DNA of 64,000 nucleotides from Solimonas fluminis (GCF_002930645.1 NZ_PSNW01000001.1:300599-364598), one strand, 5' to 3'. Shown: positions 46,072 to 55,542, numbered from the stretch's first letter. The notes: generated from the sequence alone by a model not told the origin. Numbers and translations are program-made.

Positions 46072-47134
46072 ACTGCTCTCCGACCACTGTCCAACTAGTG
46101 CGTGTACGCTCTTCCACCATCCTGGCTGCGTAGACCGCCCGCAACTGAGGCTCATCAATCATCCGCCTGATCGCTCGTGACAGATTAGATGCGATATCCG
46201 GCCCAGCAGGAATGCCGAATGCGGTGCCCTGCCTGACAGCGTCGCCTAGATCACCTACATCAGTACAGACCACCGGCACTCCAAACTCGACTGCGAGCTT
46301 GAAAACACCGCTGGTCGAACCTTCTCGGTAAGGTAGGGCCACCAAATCTGCCGCACGGAATAAGGTCTCCACCTCATCCTGCGGCACTCGACCCAGCATT
46401 GCCTTCACTGAGGGAGCTAGCACTTCCTTTCGAAACTCGCGCGCAGCAATAGCGCCGAAATCAGGTGATCCCGCCACAATGAAAACAGCCTCAGCAGGCG
46501 AAAAAACTCGCGCAGCATGGACGAACTCCACGCAACCCTTTCTTTCATCCACATGGCCGAAGAAAAGAACCACAAAGATGTCCTCTGCGATCCCCAACTT
46601 GGCTCGAGCCTCGTCACGTCCGAGGCGCCCCTTGTTGAACAGACTGTAAGAGCCGTGGGGGATAATACTGATCTTGCCGTTGTAGCCTAGCTTGCGAACC
46701 GTATCCGCACTGACCTGGGAGTGCACCACCAAACCGTCGAACGCAGAAAAATAGCTGCGGACTGAAAGCCTGCTCCAGGGCTTTGGGTAGTGGGGCAAGG
46801 TGTCATGCACCGTCAACACCAGCTTGCCACCGCCCAACCTGAGGCACCGTACCGCCACGGACTCCAGCAAAGGGAATTTGAGCCAGGATTGGAAGACGAG
46901 AACCTCCGGGCGCCGCCAGAACAACTCCCGCAATAGGAAGGAGGGCAGCGACAGAGGATAATTGCGAGTCCGGCCAAAGAACTTATGGACTCCGCTTTCA
47001 TTCCCCGGGAAATTCCGATTCGTGAGCAATGTGGATGAAAAACGGGTTGACAACTCCCGATGCAGGCTCAAGGCATAGTCGGTAAGCCCCGAGTTTCCCG
47101 TAAAGCAAATAATGTGCAGAACCCGCATTTTCAT
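46043..47134 (-). CDS. glycosyltransferase family 4
   Basis: A 363-residue GT-B glycosyltransferase. The N-domain contains VLHIICFTGNSGLTDYALSLH and KLVLTVHDTLPHYPK; the C-domain has FFGHVDERKGCVEFVHAA and YREGSTSGVFKLAVEFGVPVV in place of the usual E-x7-E region. It is more A/T-rich than the housekeeping genes. It starts a minus-strand run divergent from the polymerase gene, with about 200 A/T-rich bases between them. Donor and acceptor sugars are unknown. Confidence 0.88.
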   Translation of the reverse strand: MKMRVLHIICFTGNSGLTDYALSLHRELSTRFSSTLLTNRNFPGNESGVHKFFGRTRNYPLSLPSFLLRELFWRRPEVLVFQSWLKFPLLESVAVRCLRLGGGKLVLTVHDTLPHYPKPWSRLSVRSYFSAFDGLVVHSQVSADTVRKLGYNGKISIIPHGSYSLFNKGRLGRDEARAKLGIAEDIFVVLFFGHVDERKGCVEFVHAARVFSPAEAVFIVAGSPDFGAIAAREFRKEVLAPSVKAMLGRVPQDEVETLFRAADLVALPYREGSTSGVFKLAVEFGVPVVCTDVGDLGDAVRQGTAFGIPAGPDIASNLSRAIRRMIDEPQLRAVYAARMVEERTRTSWTVVGEQYASFINSIL

Positions 47135-47338
47135 CGCAGAATACTTTAAATTATTTTAGGCCTTCAACTAAATGCCCATAGTGAAGCGTCTTAAGGGCTA
47201 AGATGTCGAACGCCAAGCAGGGCGACCCTGAGAAAATTTCAGAATTATCCAGCTGGCGCCTCACAGCAGTAGCTTATGCTCAAGAGACTTCGGCAGGGGA
47301 ATGATGTAGATTTATCCTAAATTAGCAGAAAACCAACA
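47135..47338. promoter_or_regulatory. A/T-rich divergent promoter region inside the polysaccharide locus
   Basis: These 204 bases separate a minus-strand GT4 gene from the plus-strand polymerase and must carry promoters in both directions. The sequence is the most A/T-rich gap in the window, with runs such as TTTAAATTATTTTAG next to the GT4 start and TTTATCCTAAATTAG before the polymerase. I cannot fix -35/-10 pairs with confidence and see no clear operator or long repeat. Confidence 0.35.
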
Positions 47339-48649
47339 GTGATTAATATTCTTTGCTATGCAGCTTTAATGCTGGCGGTCCTAATTCCAGGAATGGCATC
47401 CATTGGCGCTGGCCCGCTTTGGAACCTCATTTTTTTAGCCGTAGTTAGCATTCCGGTTTTGCAAGCCTGGGAGTTTCAACTCAATCGCAAACCATTAGTT
47501 CCTCAGAGGAAAGGGATGGTTGTCACTCTCGGAATTGTTTACTTGTTGCTGCTAGCAATTGCTCTCGTACGGGGGTACCTCAGTCAAGATAGCGTCATCG
47601 CGGCAATTAGCTATCGCTCCCTACTCTTTTCAGTCATGATCGGATTAGCTGCAGGCTCCTGGCATATTATCTCCACCAGAAGCACTCAACTTCCAGACCT
47701 CTTTACTGCAACGATTGGCGCATTGGTTGCTTATTGCGCTATCAATTTGCTTCTTTTCATGCTGGGATTTGCCAATGCCACCCAAGATGCCCGCGGCGTG
47801 CAGGAGCAGTCTGTCATCCTGTCGTACTTTGGCATTTCAATAAATCGCGTGCTATTCCCGATGGCATGGGGCGTGAACAACTATAGCGTTATAGCGGGAG
47901 CAGTTTTGTCAGCTGGGTTGATTTACTTCAACAAGGTGCGTCGACGAAATTGGCGTGCGTGGGTCTTCATTTTAGTACCGATCATATGCTGTCTTCTCTC
48001 CGATAGTCGCGCGGCGCTAGGCTTCGCGATAACAGCAGCTGCAGGCGTGTTGCTTACCCCACGACTTTCAACTTTCGGCCTTCTTGCCCTTTGGATGCTC
48101 TCGGCATCTCTGCTGCTGATGACCGACTCTCTCGAGTCTCTTACCGTTGCAGCTCGAGACGGTCAATCAACATTTACGAACAGGGAAATTATTTGGGCGG
48201 CAGGTATTGCTGAGATATCACGCTTCAATTCCGAACTAATCTTTGGATACGGCCAGTTCGGCCAATTCTTCTCTGGCATCTCACGCCTGTATGAGATGCT
48301 GTTCAAAGACTTTGGTGAACACCCGGAACTCATATCGGTCCACAATACCTACCTGCAAACCGTCCTCGATGTCGGTTACGTTGGTCTCGCCTCTCTCGTG
48401 CTCTTTCTATTCACAACAGTTCGCTCGCTCGGAGTAATGAGCAGGGCAGCGATAGATGATTGGCGCCCCCCTGCAGCACAAGCGATGCTGCTTTTTCTGG
48501 CTGCGAATGGATTGACCGAGGTCACACTCTCCATCTATCAACCTTGGATACTGCTTATCCTTCTTTCAATTATGTCTCTATTGCGGAGATCGGGTCGGGA
48601 GAGAGCTCAGGTACAGGTTGTTGCCCGGCATTTAACTTCCAGTCACTGA
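47339..48649 (+). CDS. O-antigen ligase/polymerase family membrane protein (Wzy-like)
   Basis: A 436-residue integral membrane protein with about ten to eleven helices and a large loop before the last ones (LESLTVAARDGQSTFTNREIIWAAG, HNTYLQTVLDVGYVGLASLV). This is the layout of the Wzy_C/O-antigen ligase family (PF04932). The HN-x-Y-L-x-x-x-x-x-x-G stretch is a common mark. It probably polymerises the flipped repeat units. The start is GTG; an ATG ten codons further is an alternative. It is the only plus-strand gene in the locus, is A/T-rich and overlaps the convergent GT2 gene by 18 bases, all suggesting late insertion. Confidence 0.85.
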   Translation: MINILCYAALMLAVLIPGMASIGAGPLWNLIFLAVVSIPVLQAWEFQLNRKPLVPQRKGMVVTLGIVYLLLLAIALVRGYLSQDSVIAAISYRSLLFSVMIGLAAGSWHIISTRSTQLPDLFTATIGALVAYCAINLLLFMLGFANATQDARGVQEQSVILSYFGISINRVLFPMAWGVNNYSVIAGAVLSAGLIYFNKVRRRNWRAWVFILVPIICCLLSDSRAALGFAITAAAGVLLTPRLSTFGLLALWMLSASLLLMTDSLESLTVAARDGQSTFTNREIIWAAGIAEISRFNSELIFGYGQFGQFFSGISRLYEMLFKDFGEHPELISVHNTYLQTVLDVGYVGLASLVLFLFTTVRSLGVMSRAAIDDWRPPAAQAMLLFLAANGLTEVTLSIYQPWILLILLSIMSLLRRSGRERAQVQVVARHLTSSH

Positions 48650-49570
48650 CCCCAGCTTATTCGTGTGCTGCAATTTTAAGAGGGTGGAGAAGATTTCTCG
48701 CTTGATCCTGTACTTGGGCGATAGTGGAGACAAAAGCCAAAAGATCCCACGTCGCAACTGCACTTTCCGGCGTGGCCAAGCGAGCAAAGGGAACACTCCT
48801 CTATTCGACCGCTTGCTCCATTTCTTCTCAATTTCCGCCGAACTCACCAGCCCGGAGCGGGCAAGCCTGCGGATGTAAGCTTCATTTACGCGGCCAGACG
48901 GGATCACATGGAGCAGGCGCAGTGCGCCGGTTACCATCAGGGAATACCCCTGACTCAGCACGTACAGCGCAAGGTCAATGTCCTCCCCGGACGACAATGC
49001 GGCGCCTTTGCGCCCTTCAATGCGAATATCCCTGTCACAATCTTCCACATAGGATCGTGCAAGGGAGCGTCTCACGGCGAAGCCTGCACCGACCGGAAAG
49101 AAATCGGAATGCCGGAAATCGGCCGTCGTGACGCGCAGGGAACTGGGATAGCGACGAATCGCTATGAGGTTCTCATACTCGAGGAACCACTTTGGTGGCG
49201 GCGCTTCGTACTCCGGATAGATCGCCCCGCCGAGCAAACCCAGCTTTTCGTCCGCAAAGGATTCGATGACACGGTCGAGATATCCCGGGTCAAGGATGTT
49301 GTCGTCATCCACGAACAGGATCAATTCACCCTGAGCGTTGGCGATCGCCGCCTCGCGCGCCGCCGTAAGCCCTTGCCGAGGCTCCCGCAGGATCCGCAAG
49401 GGCAATCCGGCCAGCACGCCCAACTCCTGCACCGAAGGGCTGCTGTTGTTGTCGATCACCATGAATTCGACATCGTGACGCGAGGCCATTTGAGGCAGGA
49501 TCGCGTCCACGACCCGTCGCAGCAGCACGGGCTTGGGATTGTAGGTACATAGCGCGATGGTGAGCTTCAT
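48632..49570 (-). CDS. glycosyltransferase family 2
   Basis: A 312-residue GT-A enzyme: LTIALCTYNPKPVLLRRVVDAI at the start, then VIDNNSSPSVQ, the metal-binding ILFVDDDNILDPGYLDRV (DxD) and a GEDIDLALYVLSQGY acceptor-side motif. The C-terminal 70 residues are basic and may sit on the membrane. The first two thirds have the usual high GC, while the 3' end near the convergent polymerase gene is more A/T-rich. It follows the epimerase gene by 4 bases. Confidence 0.9.
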   Translation of the reverse strand: MKLTIALCTYNPKPVLLRRVVDAILPQMASRHDVEFMVIDNNSSPSVQELGVLAGLPLRILREPRQGLTAAREAAIANAQGELILFVDDDNILDPGYLDRVIESFADEKLGLLGGAIYPEYEAPPPKWFLEYENLIAIRRYPSSLRVTTADFRHSDFFPVGAGFAVRRSLARSYVEDCDRDIRIEGRKGAALSSGEDIDLALYVLSQGYSLMVTGALRLLHVIPSGRVNEAYIRRLARSGLVSSAEIEKKWSKRSNRGVFPLLAWPRRKVQLRRGIFWLLSPLSPKYRIKREIFSTLLKLQHTNKLGSVTGS

Positions 49571-49574
49571 CGCG

Positions 49575-50672
49575 CTACCACTCCTGCCGCAACCAGCCGA
49601 GCACCCGGCGTATGGACTCTTCCTGCCCCACGGGGGGCGTCCAGCCTGCCACGACCTGTGACTTGAATTCCTGCTGGGCGGACATGATGCTCAGGAACAT
49701 CTGGTCTTCCCGGCTCAAGGGCATGGCCTTGGCCGGCGACAGCTCCCTGCCCTTGAGCTTGACGAACAAGGGGCGCGGCAGGCGCGTCAGCATGCTGCGA
49801 GCCCAGGAGCCGGATACCCGTTCGCCGGCGAGGCGGCGGTACAGGGCCCGCGGCTTGACGCCGGCCATGGCTTCGGCCAGTTCCGCCCGCCCCGAAACCG
49901 GCAGCGTCATCTGCTCCGGACCGGCATGGACGGGCGATACCTGCAACTCCGCCGCCAACCGGTCGATCCAGTAGGACCACGGTACGCTGGAAAATTCGGC
50001 CAGATGATGGAAGCGCAATCCCGGCGCTCCCTCGCCCTGGATGGCCAAGTGGGACAAATAGGAAGCTACGTTGGCCACGTCGGTGGAGTTCGAGAGCCCG
50101 GCCACTCCCTGCACGCCGATCGGCCGCCCGGTCAGCAATCGCTGCACCAGCGGCAATGCCCAGGCCCCCGAGGCGTAGCCCCAGACATTCCCGAGGCGGA
50201 CAATATCCAACGAAAGACCGCCCTTCTTCTGAAGTGCCGCGAAGTGATGCTCCGCCTCGATCTTCGCCTCGACGTAGGCCGCATCCCGCACCTTGCGCAC
50301 AGGACTCGCGCTGACAGGCCTGTCCAGTGCCAGGCCGAAGACCGCCTGCGTGCTCACATGGATCAACCGCCCACCGGGCTTCATGAGGCGCTCTACCGCC
50401 GCGAATATCAGCCGGTTCTGCGCCGCATACGAGAACAGCGGGCCGCTGTTCGGATATGCAAGATTGATCACCAGATCAAAAGCCGTGGATTCCGTCACCT
50501 GGCTTTCGTGCAGGACATTGTGGAACGAGCCTTCCACAGACAGCTCAGCGGCGCCACGGATGACCGCGGTCACCTGCACCCCAGCATCCTGCATGGTCTT
50601 GAGCAACTGCCGCCCGACGAAGCCGGCGGCGCCGACGACTGCAATGGTTTTCACGCTGCTTGCCTCAGGCAT
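49575..50672 (-). CDS. NAD-dependent epimerase/dehydratase family protein
   Basis: A 365-residue extended SDR. The Rossmann motif is VVGAAGFVGRQLL, with STQAVFG for the Ser/Thr and AYVEAKIEAE for the Tyr-x-x-x-Lys, in which the pattern is YVEAK. The C-terminal 120 residues diverge from known epimerases and include a basic segment, so the product may be an unusual sugar nucleotide. It overlaps the Gfo/Idh/MocA gene by 8 bases, and the two oxidoreductases probably act in series on one sugar. Substrate unknown. Confidence 0.85.
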   Translation of the reverse strand: MPEASSVKTIAVVGAAGFVGRQLLKTMQDAGVQVTAVIRGAAELSVEGSFHNVLHESQVTESTAFDLVINLAYPNSGPLFSYAAQNRLIFAAVERLMKPGGRLIHVSTQAVFGLALDRPVSASPVRKVRDAAYVEAKIEAEHHFAALQKKGGLSLDIVRLGNVWGYASGAWALPLVQRLLTGRPIGVQGVAGLSNSTDVANVASYLSHLAIQGEGAPGLRFHHLAEFSSVPWSYWIDRLAAELQVSPVHAGPEQMTLPVSGRAELAEAMAGVKPRALYRRLAGERVSGSWARSMLTRLPRPLFVKLKGRELSPAKAMPLSREDQMFLSIMSAQQEFKSQVVAGWTPPVGQEESIRRVLGWLRQEW

Positions 50673-51627
50673 TGGAGAGCGTCTCCAGGATCGTAGTCAG
50701 GCCGACAAAGCGGAAAGCCGCGAAATCCTCCTGCCCGTCGCGCAGGAGGATTCGCCTCAACTGCAGTTCGAAGCACTCGAGAATCTCGGCGTACTGCTCC
50801 TCGGCCGAAAGAACGATGGATCCTTCCGCCGTAGCGAGCCGAACCCGCGTATCCATCCCCGCGGATAGTGAAATCTTGCCCCGCTCCCCGATGATCTCGA
50901 TGAAGTTGGGCAAGGCCTCAAACCGGCTGAAATGCAGCTGGAAGCCCACCGGCGATTGGCCGGCCTTCCCGCCAAGAACCTCGAACCTGGCCTTGAAGTC
51001 ATGACTGGGTTCCGCCTTGTCCTTGCGGACCTGGATCTTCGACAGTTCCAGATCGGGCCAGAGATCCATGCCTGCCACGAACAGTGCCGTGTCCAGGGTG
51101 TGCGAGCCGGTGTCCCACAGGACACCGCCAGCCGGGTCGCGAACGGTGTAGCCGGAGACGGCCTTCCAGGTGAAGCGCCCTCCCTCGCTCATCCGGATCG
51201 CCTGGACCTGGCCGATGGTACCGAGCTTCACCAGGTCGCGGGCCAACCGAACCTGGGGAAAGGTGCGCCGGAAGTGGCCCACGAAGAGTTCACTGTTGGC
51301 TGCCGCGGCCGCATCGACCACTCGCCTCGCTGCTGCGGCAGAGGTCATGAAGGGCTTCTCGCACAGCACCACGCGCCCGCTCCTGATGCTTTTCAGGACC
51401 AGGTCCTCATGCGTGGACGGCGGCGTAGTGATGATGATGGCGTCGGCCTGCCGGACGAGTTCGTCAAGGGGGGTTGCCTGTGCATTGAACAAGGCAGCGG
51501 CCGACTGCGCCTGGGCCTCGTTGATGTCCGATACGAAACGCACGCTGTACTCGCTGCGCACCGGAAGCGTCTTCGCATAGTTCGAATGCACGACCGCACC
51601 GCAGCCCACCAATCCAATGGAGATCAT
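50665..51627 (-). CDS. Gfo/Idh/MocA family oxidoreductase
   Basis: A 320-residue NAD(P)-dependent sugar dehydrogenase-like protein. GLVGCGAVVHSNYAKTL is the coenzyme-binding start, ITTPPSTHEDLVLKSI follows, and the family motif appears as VVLCEKPFMT (E-K-P). The C-terminal alpha/beta half has DTGSHTLDTALFVAG with the His/Asp catalytic pattern. Such enzymes oxidise or reduce sugar nucleotides at C3 or other carbons. It lies 9 bases after the GNGPSL protein gene and overlaps the epimerase gene. Confidence 0.9.
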   Translation of the reverse strand: MISIGLVGCGAVVHSNYAKTLPVRSEYSVRFVSDINEAQAQSAAALFNAQATPLDELVRQADAIIITTPPSTHEDLVLKSIRSGRVVLCEKPFMTSAAAARRVVDAAAAANSELFVGHFRRTFPQVRLARDLVKLGTIGQVQAIRMSEGGRFTWKAVSGYTVRDPAGGVLWDTGSHTLDTALFVAGMDLWPDLELSKIQVRKDKAEPSHDFKARFEVLGGKAGQSPVGFQLHFSRFEALPNFIEIIGERGKISLSAGMDTRVRLATAEGSIVLSAEEQYAEILECFELQLRRILLRDGQEDFAAFRFVGLTTILETLSNA

Positions 51628-51636
51628 GAGAATCGC

Positions 51637-52431
51637 TCAGAAAAGACTTTCGTAGGGCACACGCCTGAACACTTCCAGATGCCCTCCTACCGTGGCATTG
51701 AGAACCTCGACGCCGCGGCGTTCGAGTTCCCGCTTTGCGCATTCATATCCGATCTCCATTCGCGCCACATTGGGATCGTGCCAGCGATAACCCGGCCCGA
51801 AGTAATCCGGGTGGATATGGTTGACGTCAGCCTCCTGGGACTGGATGACGTGGTTGACAATCTGATCCTTGGGCACCTGATAGTTATGATCGAACCCGAT
51901 CATGATGATCTGCTTGCAGCCGAGATAGGCGGCCAGCTGCAGATTGAGGAAGCTGACGGTACCTCCCCAGTAGGCCAGCCGGTCCAGGCGGCTGGAGAAC
52001 TGCGGGAAGGGGCTGTGCTGCCTCTCGAAGTCCACGTAGAGCTTGCTCTCCGATGCCTCGCCGAGGTGTCGCTTCAGGTCATATGGGAACACCTTCAGGA
52101 TCGAAGACAGTTCCTTCACCGTGGCGGCTCGATCCTCCGCGACCAGACGGTCCTCGATCGTCAGGATCGTCGGGATGTAGGCGAGCTTGTCCCAGATCAG
52201 GTAGTGCGCATTGCTGACGATCGTGACCTCCCCTGCCAGGCGGTTGAGGTCGCACTTCAGCAGGCTGGGCCCATTACCCATCACGAAACAGCGGCGCCCT
52301 TCGTACTTGTCCTTCAGGGCCAGGAGCCTTTCCCGGTTCTGGCGGCCTTCCGGCGTGCAGGACCAAGCCTTGTACCGAAGCCTCGACCGCATGACTCCCG
52401 ATTTTCGACGCAAATCCAGCTTGAGCGGCAT
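51637..52431 (-). CDS. DUF115/MptE-like 'GNGPSL' protein, putative transferase
   Basis: A 264-residue protein with the sequence FVMGNGPSLLKCDLNRLAGE (residues about 49-68), the mark of DUF115/6-hydroxymethylpterin pyrophosphokinase MptE-like proteins and of related Maf and CstII-type glycan enzymes. Further features are SNAHYLIWDKL, IMIGFDHNYQVPKDQ and a His/Asp-rich end. In polysaccharide loci such proteins are thought to be nucleotide-sugar dependent transferases; folate chemistry is unlikely here. It lies between the flippase and Gfo/Idh/MocA genes. Function not proven. Confidence 0.75.
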   Translation of the reverse strand: MPLKLDLRRKSGVMRSRLRYKAWSCTPEGRQNRERLLALKDKYEGRRCFVMGNGPSLLKCDLNRLAGEVTIVSNAHYLIWDKLAYIPTILTIEDRLVAEDRAATVKELSSILKVFPYDLKRHLGEASESKLYVDFERQHSPFPQFSSRLDRLAYWGGTVSFLNLQLAAYLGCKQIIMIGFDHNYQVPKDQIVNHVIQSQEADVNHIHPDYFGPGYRWHDPNVARMEIGYECAKRELERRGVEVLNATVGGHLEVFRRVPYESLF

Positions 52432-52455
52432 TTCAAACCCTTGAATAAGTGATCG

Positions 52456-53868
52456 TCACGCCCGGACCAGCGGCCACAAGGCAACAACAGCGAGACAAAA
52501 CAGAAGCACGAGCAGTGCCGGAACGCTCGGGCTCAGCAGTTCCAGCGCGGCCCGCCGCCCGAACAGGCCCTGGCTCAGGCCATAGCCCACGGGAACATAG
52601 ACCAGCAGCATCGCGGCTGCCCAGGCGACGGGGATGGCCAGCACATCCAACCCCGGCCATGAGACCACCGCGACACCCACGGCAAACGCCGCCACCAGGG
52701 TATTCAGCCAATGCCAGTGCACGACGTTCGACACGGTATAGGCTTGAACCAGCATGCCCCCGCAACGCTCCAAGGCAATGGCAAGCACGGCGACGGCCAT
52801 CCAGAGCGGCGGCATGATCTCGGTCTTGCTGCCGGTCAGCGGCAGCAGGACCGGCAGGATGGCCAGCAACCCGAGTCCCAGCACGACGAATACCCAGATC
52901 GAACGCCGGATGCCGACGCGGCTGATCTCGACCACGGCTTGCAGGTCCCTTCTGGCATAGCTGCTCGCCATGCTGGGAATCTTGGTGTAGAACGGGGCCT
53001 GCGAAATCTGGGAGGCCACCTGCAGCAGGCGCATGGTGAGCAGGAACTGCGCTGCGGCCGTGGCGGAAGCCGTGGCGGCATACCACGCGCAAAGTCCCTG
53101 GTTCAGGCCATAACTCATCGCAATGCCGACGCCGCTCTTCCAGGATGATGTGTAGAGTTCGCCGGCGATACGGCGATCGAACAGCGCCGTCCCCTTCCAA
53201 GTCTCGCCATGGACGCCCCGCAAAACGGAGCGACGGTGAAGGTGGACCAGGACCAGCAGGGTGCCGCAGTTCACCATCACGATCGACAGGATATCGACCC
53301 GCGCCATCGCGAGGATCGTCGAAAGGACCAGGGCGGAGGTCTGAACCTTCGTCTCGCGGAATCGGAGTTCCGCGATGCGATGGCTCGCTTGTAGCCAGGC
53401 CTGATGCTGGAAGTTCCAGAAGTAGGCCGTCACCGACAGGACCATCAGCGCCCAACCTGCGGAATAGCTCGCTGAGGGTGCCTGGTTCGAGGCAATCCAC
53501 AACGCCATGCCGCCCGCCAGGACGAAGCAAGCCAGGGTCAACAACAGATAGATGCGACGGACTGTACCTACCACCGCATCGATGGCCCAAAGCTCCTTCC
53601 CCGGCTCCTGACCGGCTTTGCCCTCAGCCCCCAACCCATACGAAAAGAAACGCACCGCCGTTGGGGTCATGCCCGCATCCACCACGGCCAGCATCGATCC
53701 CGGCAGCGATACCGCCAGCCAGAAGACGATGTCAGCCTGGCTGTATCCCCTGAGAACAAAGGGATACAGCACGACGAACGACGCCGCCTTGGTCGCGAAC
53801 GAACTCCAGGTGGCAAAGGTCGGACTCTTGACCAAGCCTGCCAGGCGTGCGCCGATCGAAGTATTCAT
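52456..53868 (-). CDS. polysaccharide flippase (Wzx-like)
   Basis: A 470-residue membrane protein with about twelve to fourteen hydrophobic helices and a first helix segment (SSFATKAASFVVLYPFVLRGY) like Wzx/MATE-superfamily flippases. It should flip the undecaprenyl-linked repeat unit to the periplasmic face. Sequence is poorly conserved in this family, so the call rests on topology and context: it is flanked by glycan-building genes and a Wzy-like polymerase is present. It is 24 bases upstream of the GNGPSL gene. Confidence 0.82.
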   Translation of the reverse strand: MNTSIGARLAGLVKSPTFATWSSFATKAASFVVLYPFVLRGYSQADIVFWLAVSLPGSMLAVVDAGMTPTAVRFFSYGLGAEGKAGQEPGKELWAIDAVVGTVRRIYLLLTLACFVLAGGMALWIASNQAPSASYSAGWALMVLSVTAYFWNFQHQAWLQASHRIAELRFRETKVQTSALVLSTILAMARVDILSIVMVNCGTLLVLVHLHRRSVLRGVHGETWKGTALFDRRIAGELYTSSWKSGVGIAMSYGLNQGLCAWYAATASATAAAQFLLTMRLLQVASQISQAPFYTKIPSMASSYARRDLQAVVEISRVGIRRSIWVFVVLGLGLLAILPVLLPLTGSKTEIMPPLWMAVAVLAIALERCGGMLVQAYTVSNVVHWHWLNTLVAAFAVGVAVVSWPGLDVLAIPVAWAAAMLLVYVPVGYGLSQGLFGRRAALELLSPSVPALLVLLFCLAVVALWPLVRA

Positions 53869-53909
53869 GCGGAAGAGCCAGGGCCAGGGCGATCAGGATC
53901 GCCAAGCCG

Positions 53910-54854
53910 TCAAACTCCGAGGAAGCGGAAGATTTTCTCGACCGCGATATGGCTGGTCCGGATCACGGCATCCACCGTGTTGGAGCTGTTGTGCGATCCG
54001 AAAAGGCAACGGTCGCCCAATTCACGCAGGCCTGAATCGGCCGGCAAGGGCTCCACCTCGAAGACATCCAGCGCCGCGGAATGCACGTGGCCGCTGCGCA
54101 GGGCCGCCAGCAGCGACGGCTCGTCGATGATCGGCCCTCGCGCGACATTGATCACGCGGATACCCTGCTTCATGCGAGCCAGGGACGCCTCGTTGACGAT
54201 GTGGCGTGAAGACGGCGTCAACGCACAGGTCACGACCAGGAAATCCGCCTCATCCAGCGCCTCGGGCCAGGAACGCATCTGAACCCCGGCCGGAACATCC
54301 TTCGGGTTGACCACCGGATCGTAGCCCAGGACGGTCATGCCGCAGGCCATGGCGCGGGTTGCGACATTGCGCCCGATGTCGCCCTGGCCCAGCACCGCGC
54401 ACTTCTTGCCTGCCAGCGAAATGCCGGAGGGCTTCGGCCAGCTTCCCTCTCGCACGCCGCGGTCCACGGCAAAGGTCTGGCGCGCCAGGGCGATGATGTA
54501 GCCCAGGGCGATGTCCGCGACCTCTTGTCCGAACATCCCGGGGGTATTGGTCACCGGGATGCCCAGATCACCGCAGGCCTTGAAATCGACGTTGTCGACA
54601 CCGACGCCCCACTTCACGGCCGCCTTCAGACGTCCGGCCTTGCCGGCCTCGAACACCTCGCGCGTGGCCGGGTCATCACCGATGATCCATCCGTCATGCA
54701 GGGGTACGATCCGCTTCAGTTCCTCCACTGAAAGAATCTGCACGACTTCCGGAGTGGTTACTTCGATTCCCTTCTCCTCGAAGAGATGGCGCAGCTGCGC
54801 CATCTGGCGAAGCATGGGCGGGCAGGTAACCAGAATCTTCTTGGAGTCGCTCAC
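53910..54854 (-). CDS. D-isomer specific 2-hydroxyacid dehydrogenase (PGDH-like)
   Basis: A 314-residue NAD-dependent dehydrogenase. The coenzyme motif is VLGQGDIGRN; the catalytic Arg, Glu and His are in INVARGPIIDE, ALDVFEVEPL and FGSHNSSNT. The start is a GTG overlapping the stop of the CMP-sugar synthetase gene (GTGA), so the two are translationally coupled. That coupling suggests a 2-hydroxy or 2-keto acid sugar as shared substrate rather than serine synthesis. No ACT domain is present. Confidence 0.9.
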   Translation of the reverse strand: MSDSKKILVTCPPMLRQMAQLRHLFEEKGIEVTTPEVVQILSVEELKRIVPLHDGWIIGDDPATREVFEAGKAGRLKAAVKWGVGVDNVDFKACGDLGIPVTNTPGMFGQEVADIALGYIIALARQTFAVDRGVREGSWPKPSGISLAGKKCAVLGQGDIGRNVATRAMACGMTVLGYDPVVNPKDVPAGVQMRSWPEALDEADFLVVTCALTPSSRHIVNEASLARMKQGIRVINVARGPIIDEPSLLAALRSGHVHSAALDVFEVEPLPADSGLRELGDRCLFGSHNSSNTVDAVIRTSHIAVEKIFRFLGV

Positions 54855-55531
54855 TTGGAAAGTCCCAGATGGTTTGCGGCAATCACGGCAAAATCCCAGT
54901 CCGCCTGGTCATCGATATCGATCGACTCGAGGCGCGGGCCTTCGAACAGTGCCGGCTTCCTGCCGATCCTCGCGTTCGTGGCGCGGAAGCTTTCCTTGCT
55001 GAACAGGTAGAGGTTGGAGTTCTCCTCGAACCAGGGCTCCAGATCCTGGGTGCGGACCAGATTGTCCGGATCATGGTTGATGGGTGAGCCATCTGCCCGA
55101 TAGAAACGGGTCTGGATCTTGTCCACCGTGAACAGGGAATCCGCGGATCCCGCCTTCTTCCCTTCGATATAGGCGGCGATGGCGCCGCGGATGGTGGCCG
55201 CAGACAGGAAGGGGTTGGTGGTGTGCGTCATCAGGTAGAGATCCGCGTCGACATTCTCCACGTCGTCCGCGAGCACCTTGTTCATGCTGACCAGGTCTCC
55301 GCAGATTTCCGGCTTTCGGTCGCGGATCAGGATGCGGTCTGTGTCGATCAGTCCGTGCTCGGCGAGAATCTGCCGGGCATCGGTGTTGATGACGATCTGG
55401 TCGATCTCCTCTACCGCCAGGAGCGTATCCAGGATCCAGCGGAACAGCGGCTTGCCGCAGAAGTCGCGGAAGTTCTTGCCCCTGACTCTTTCGCTGTTGG
55501 CCTTCATGGGCAGCAGCGCAACGATCTTCAT
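54851..55531 (-). CDS. acylneuraminate cytidylyltransferase-family protein (CMP-sugar synthetase)
   Basis: A 226-residue nucleotidyltransferase that should activate an acidic sugar with CTP. The N-terminal LLPMKANSERVRGKNFRDFCGKPL is a variant of the 'IPARgGSKgIpgKNi' loop. Then come VINTDARQILAEHG, LYLMTHTTNPFLSA and ESIDIDDQADWDFA near the C-terminus. It is closer to NeuA-type than to KdsB-type Kdo synthetases, but divergent. The downstream 2-hydroxyacid dehydrogenase overlaps it. The substrate could be a Kdo-like or nonulosonic acid; none of the neu or leg synthesis genes is present. Confidence 0.85.
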   Translation of the reverse strand: MKIVALLPMKANSERVRGKNFRDFCGKPLFRWILDTLLAVEEIDQIVINTDARQILAEHGLIDTDRILIRDRKPEICGDLVSMNKVLADDVENVDADLYLMTHTTNPFLSAATIRGAIAAYIEGKKAGSADSLFTVDKIQTRFYRADGSPINHDPDNLVRTQDLEPWFEENSNLYLFSKESFRATNARIGRKPALFEGPRLESIDIDDQADWDFAVIAANHLGLSK

Positions 55532-55542
55532 GTCGATATCTC

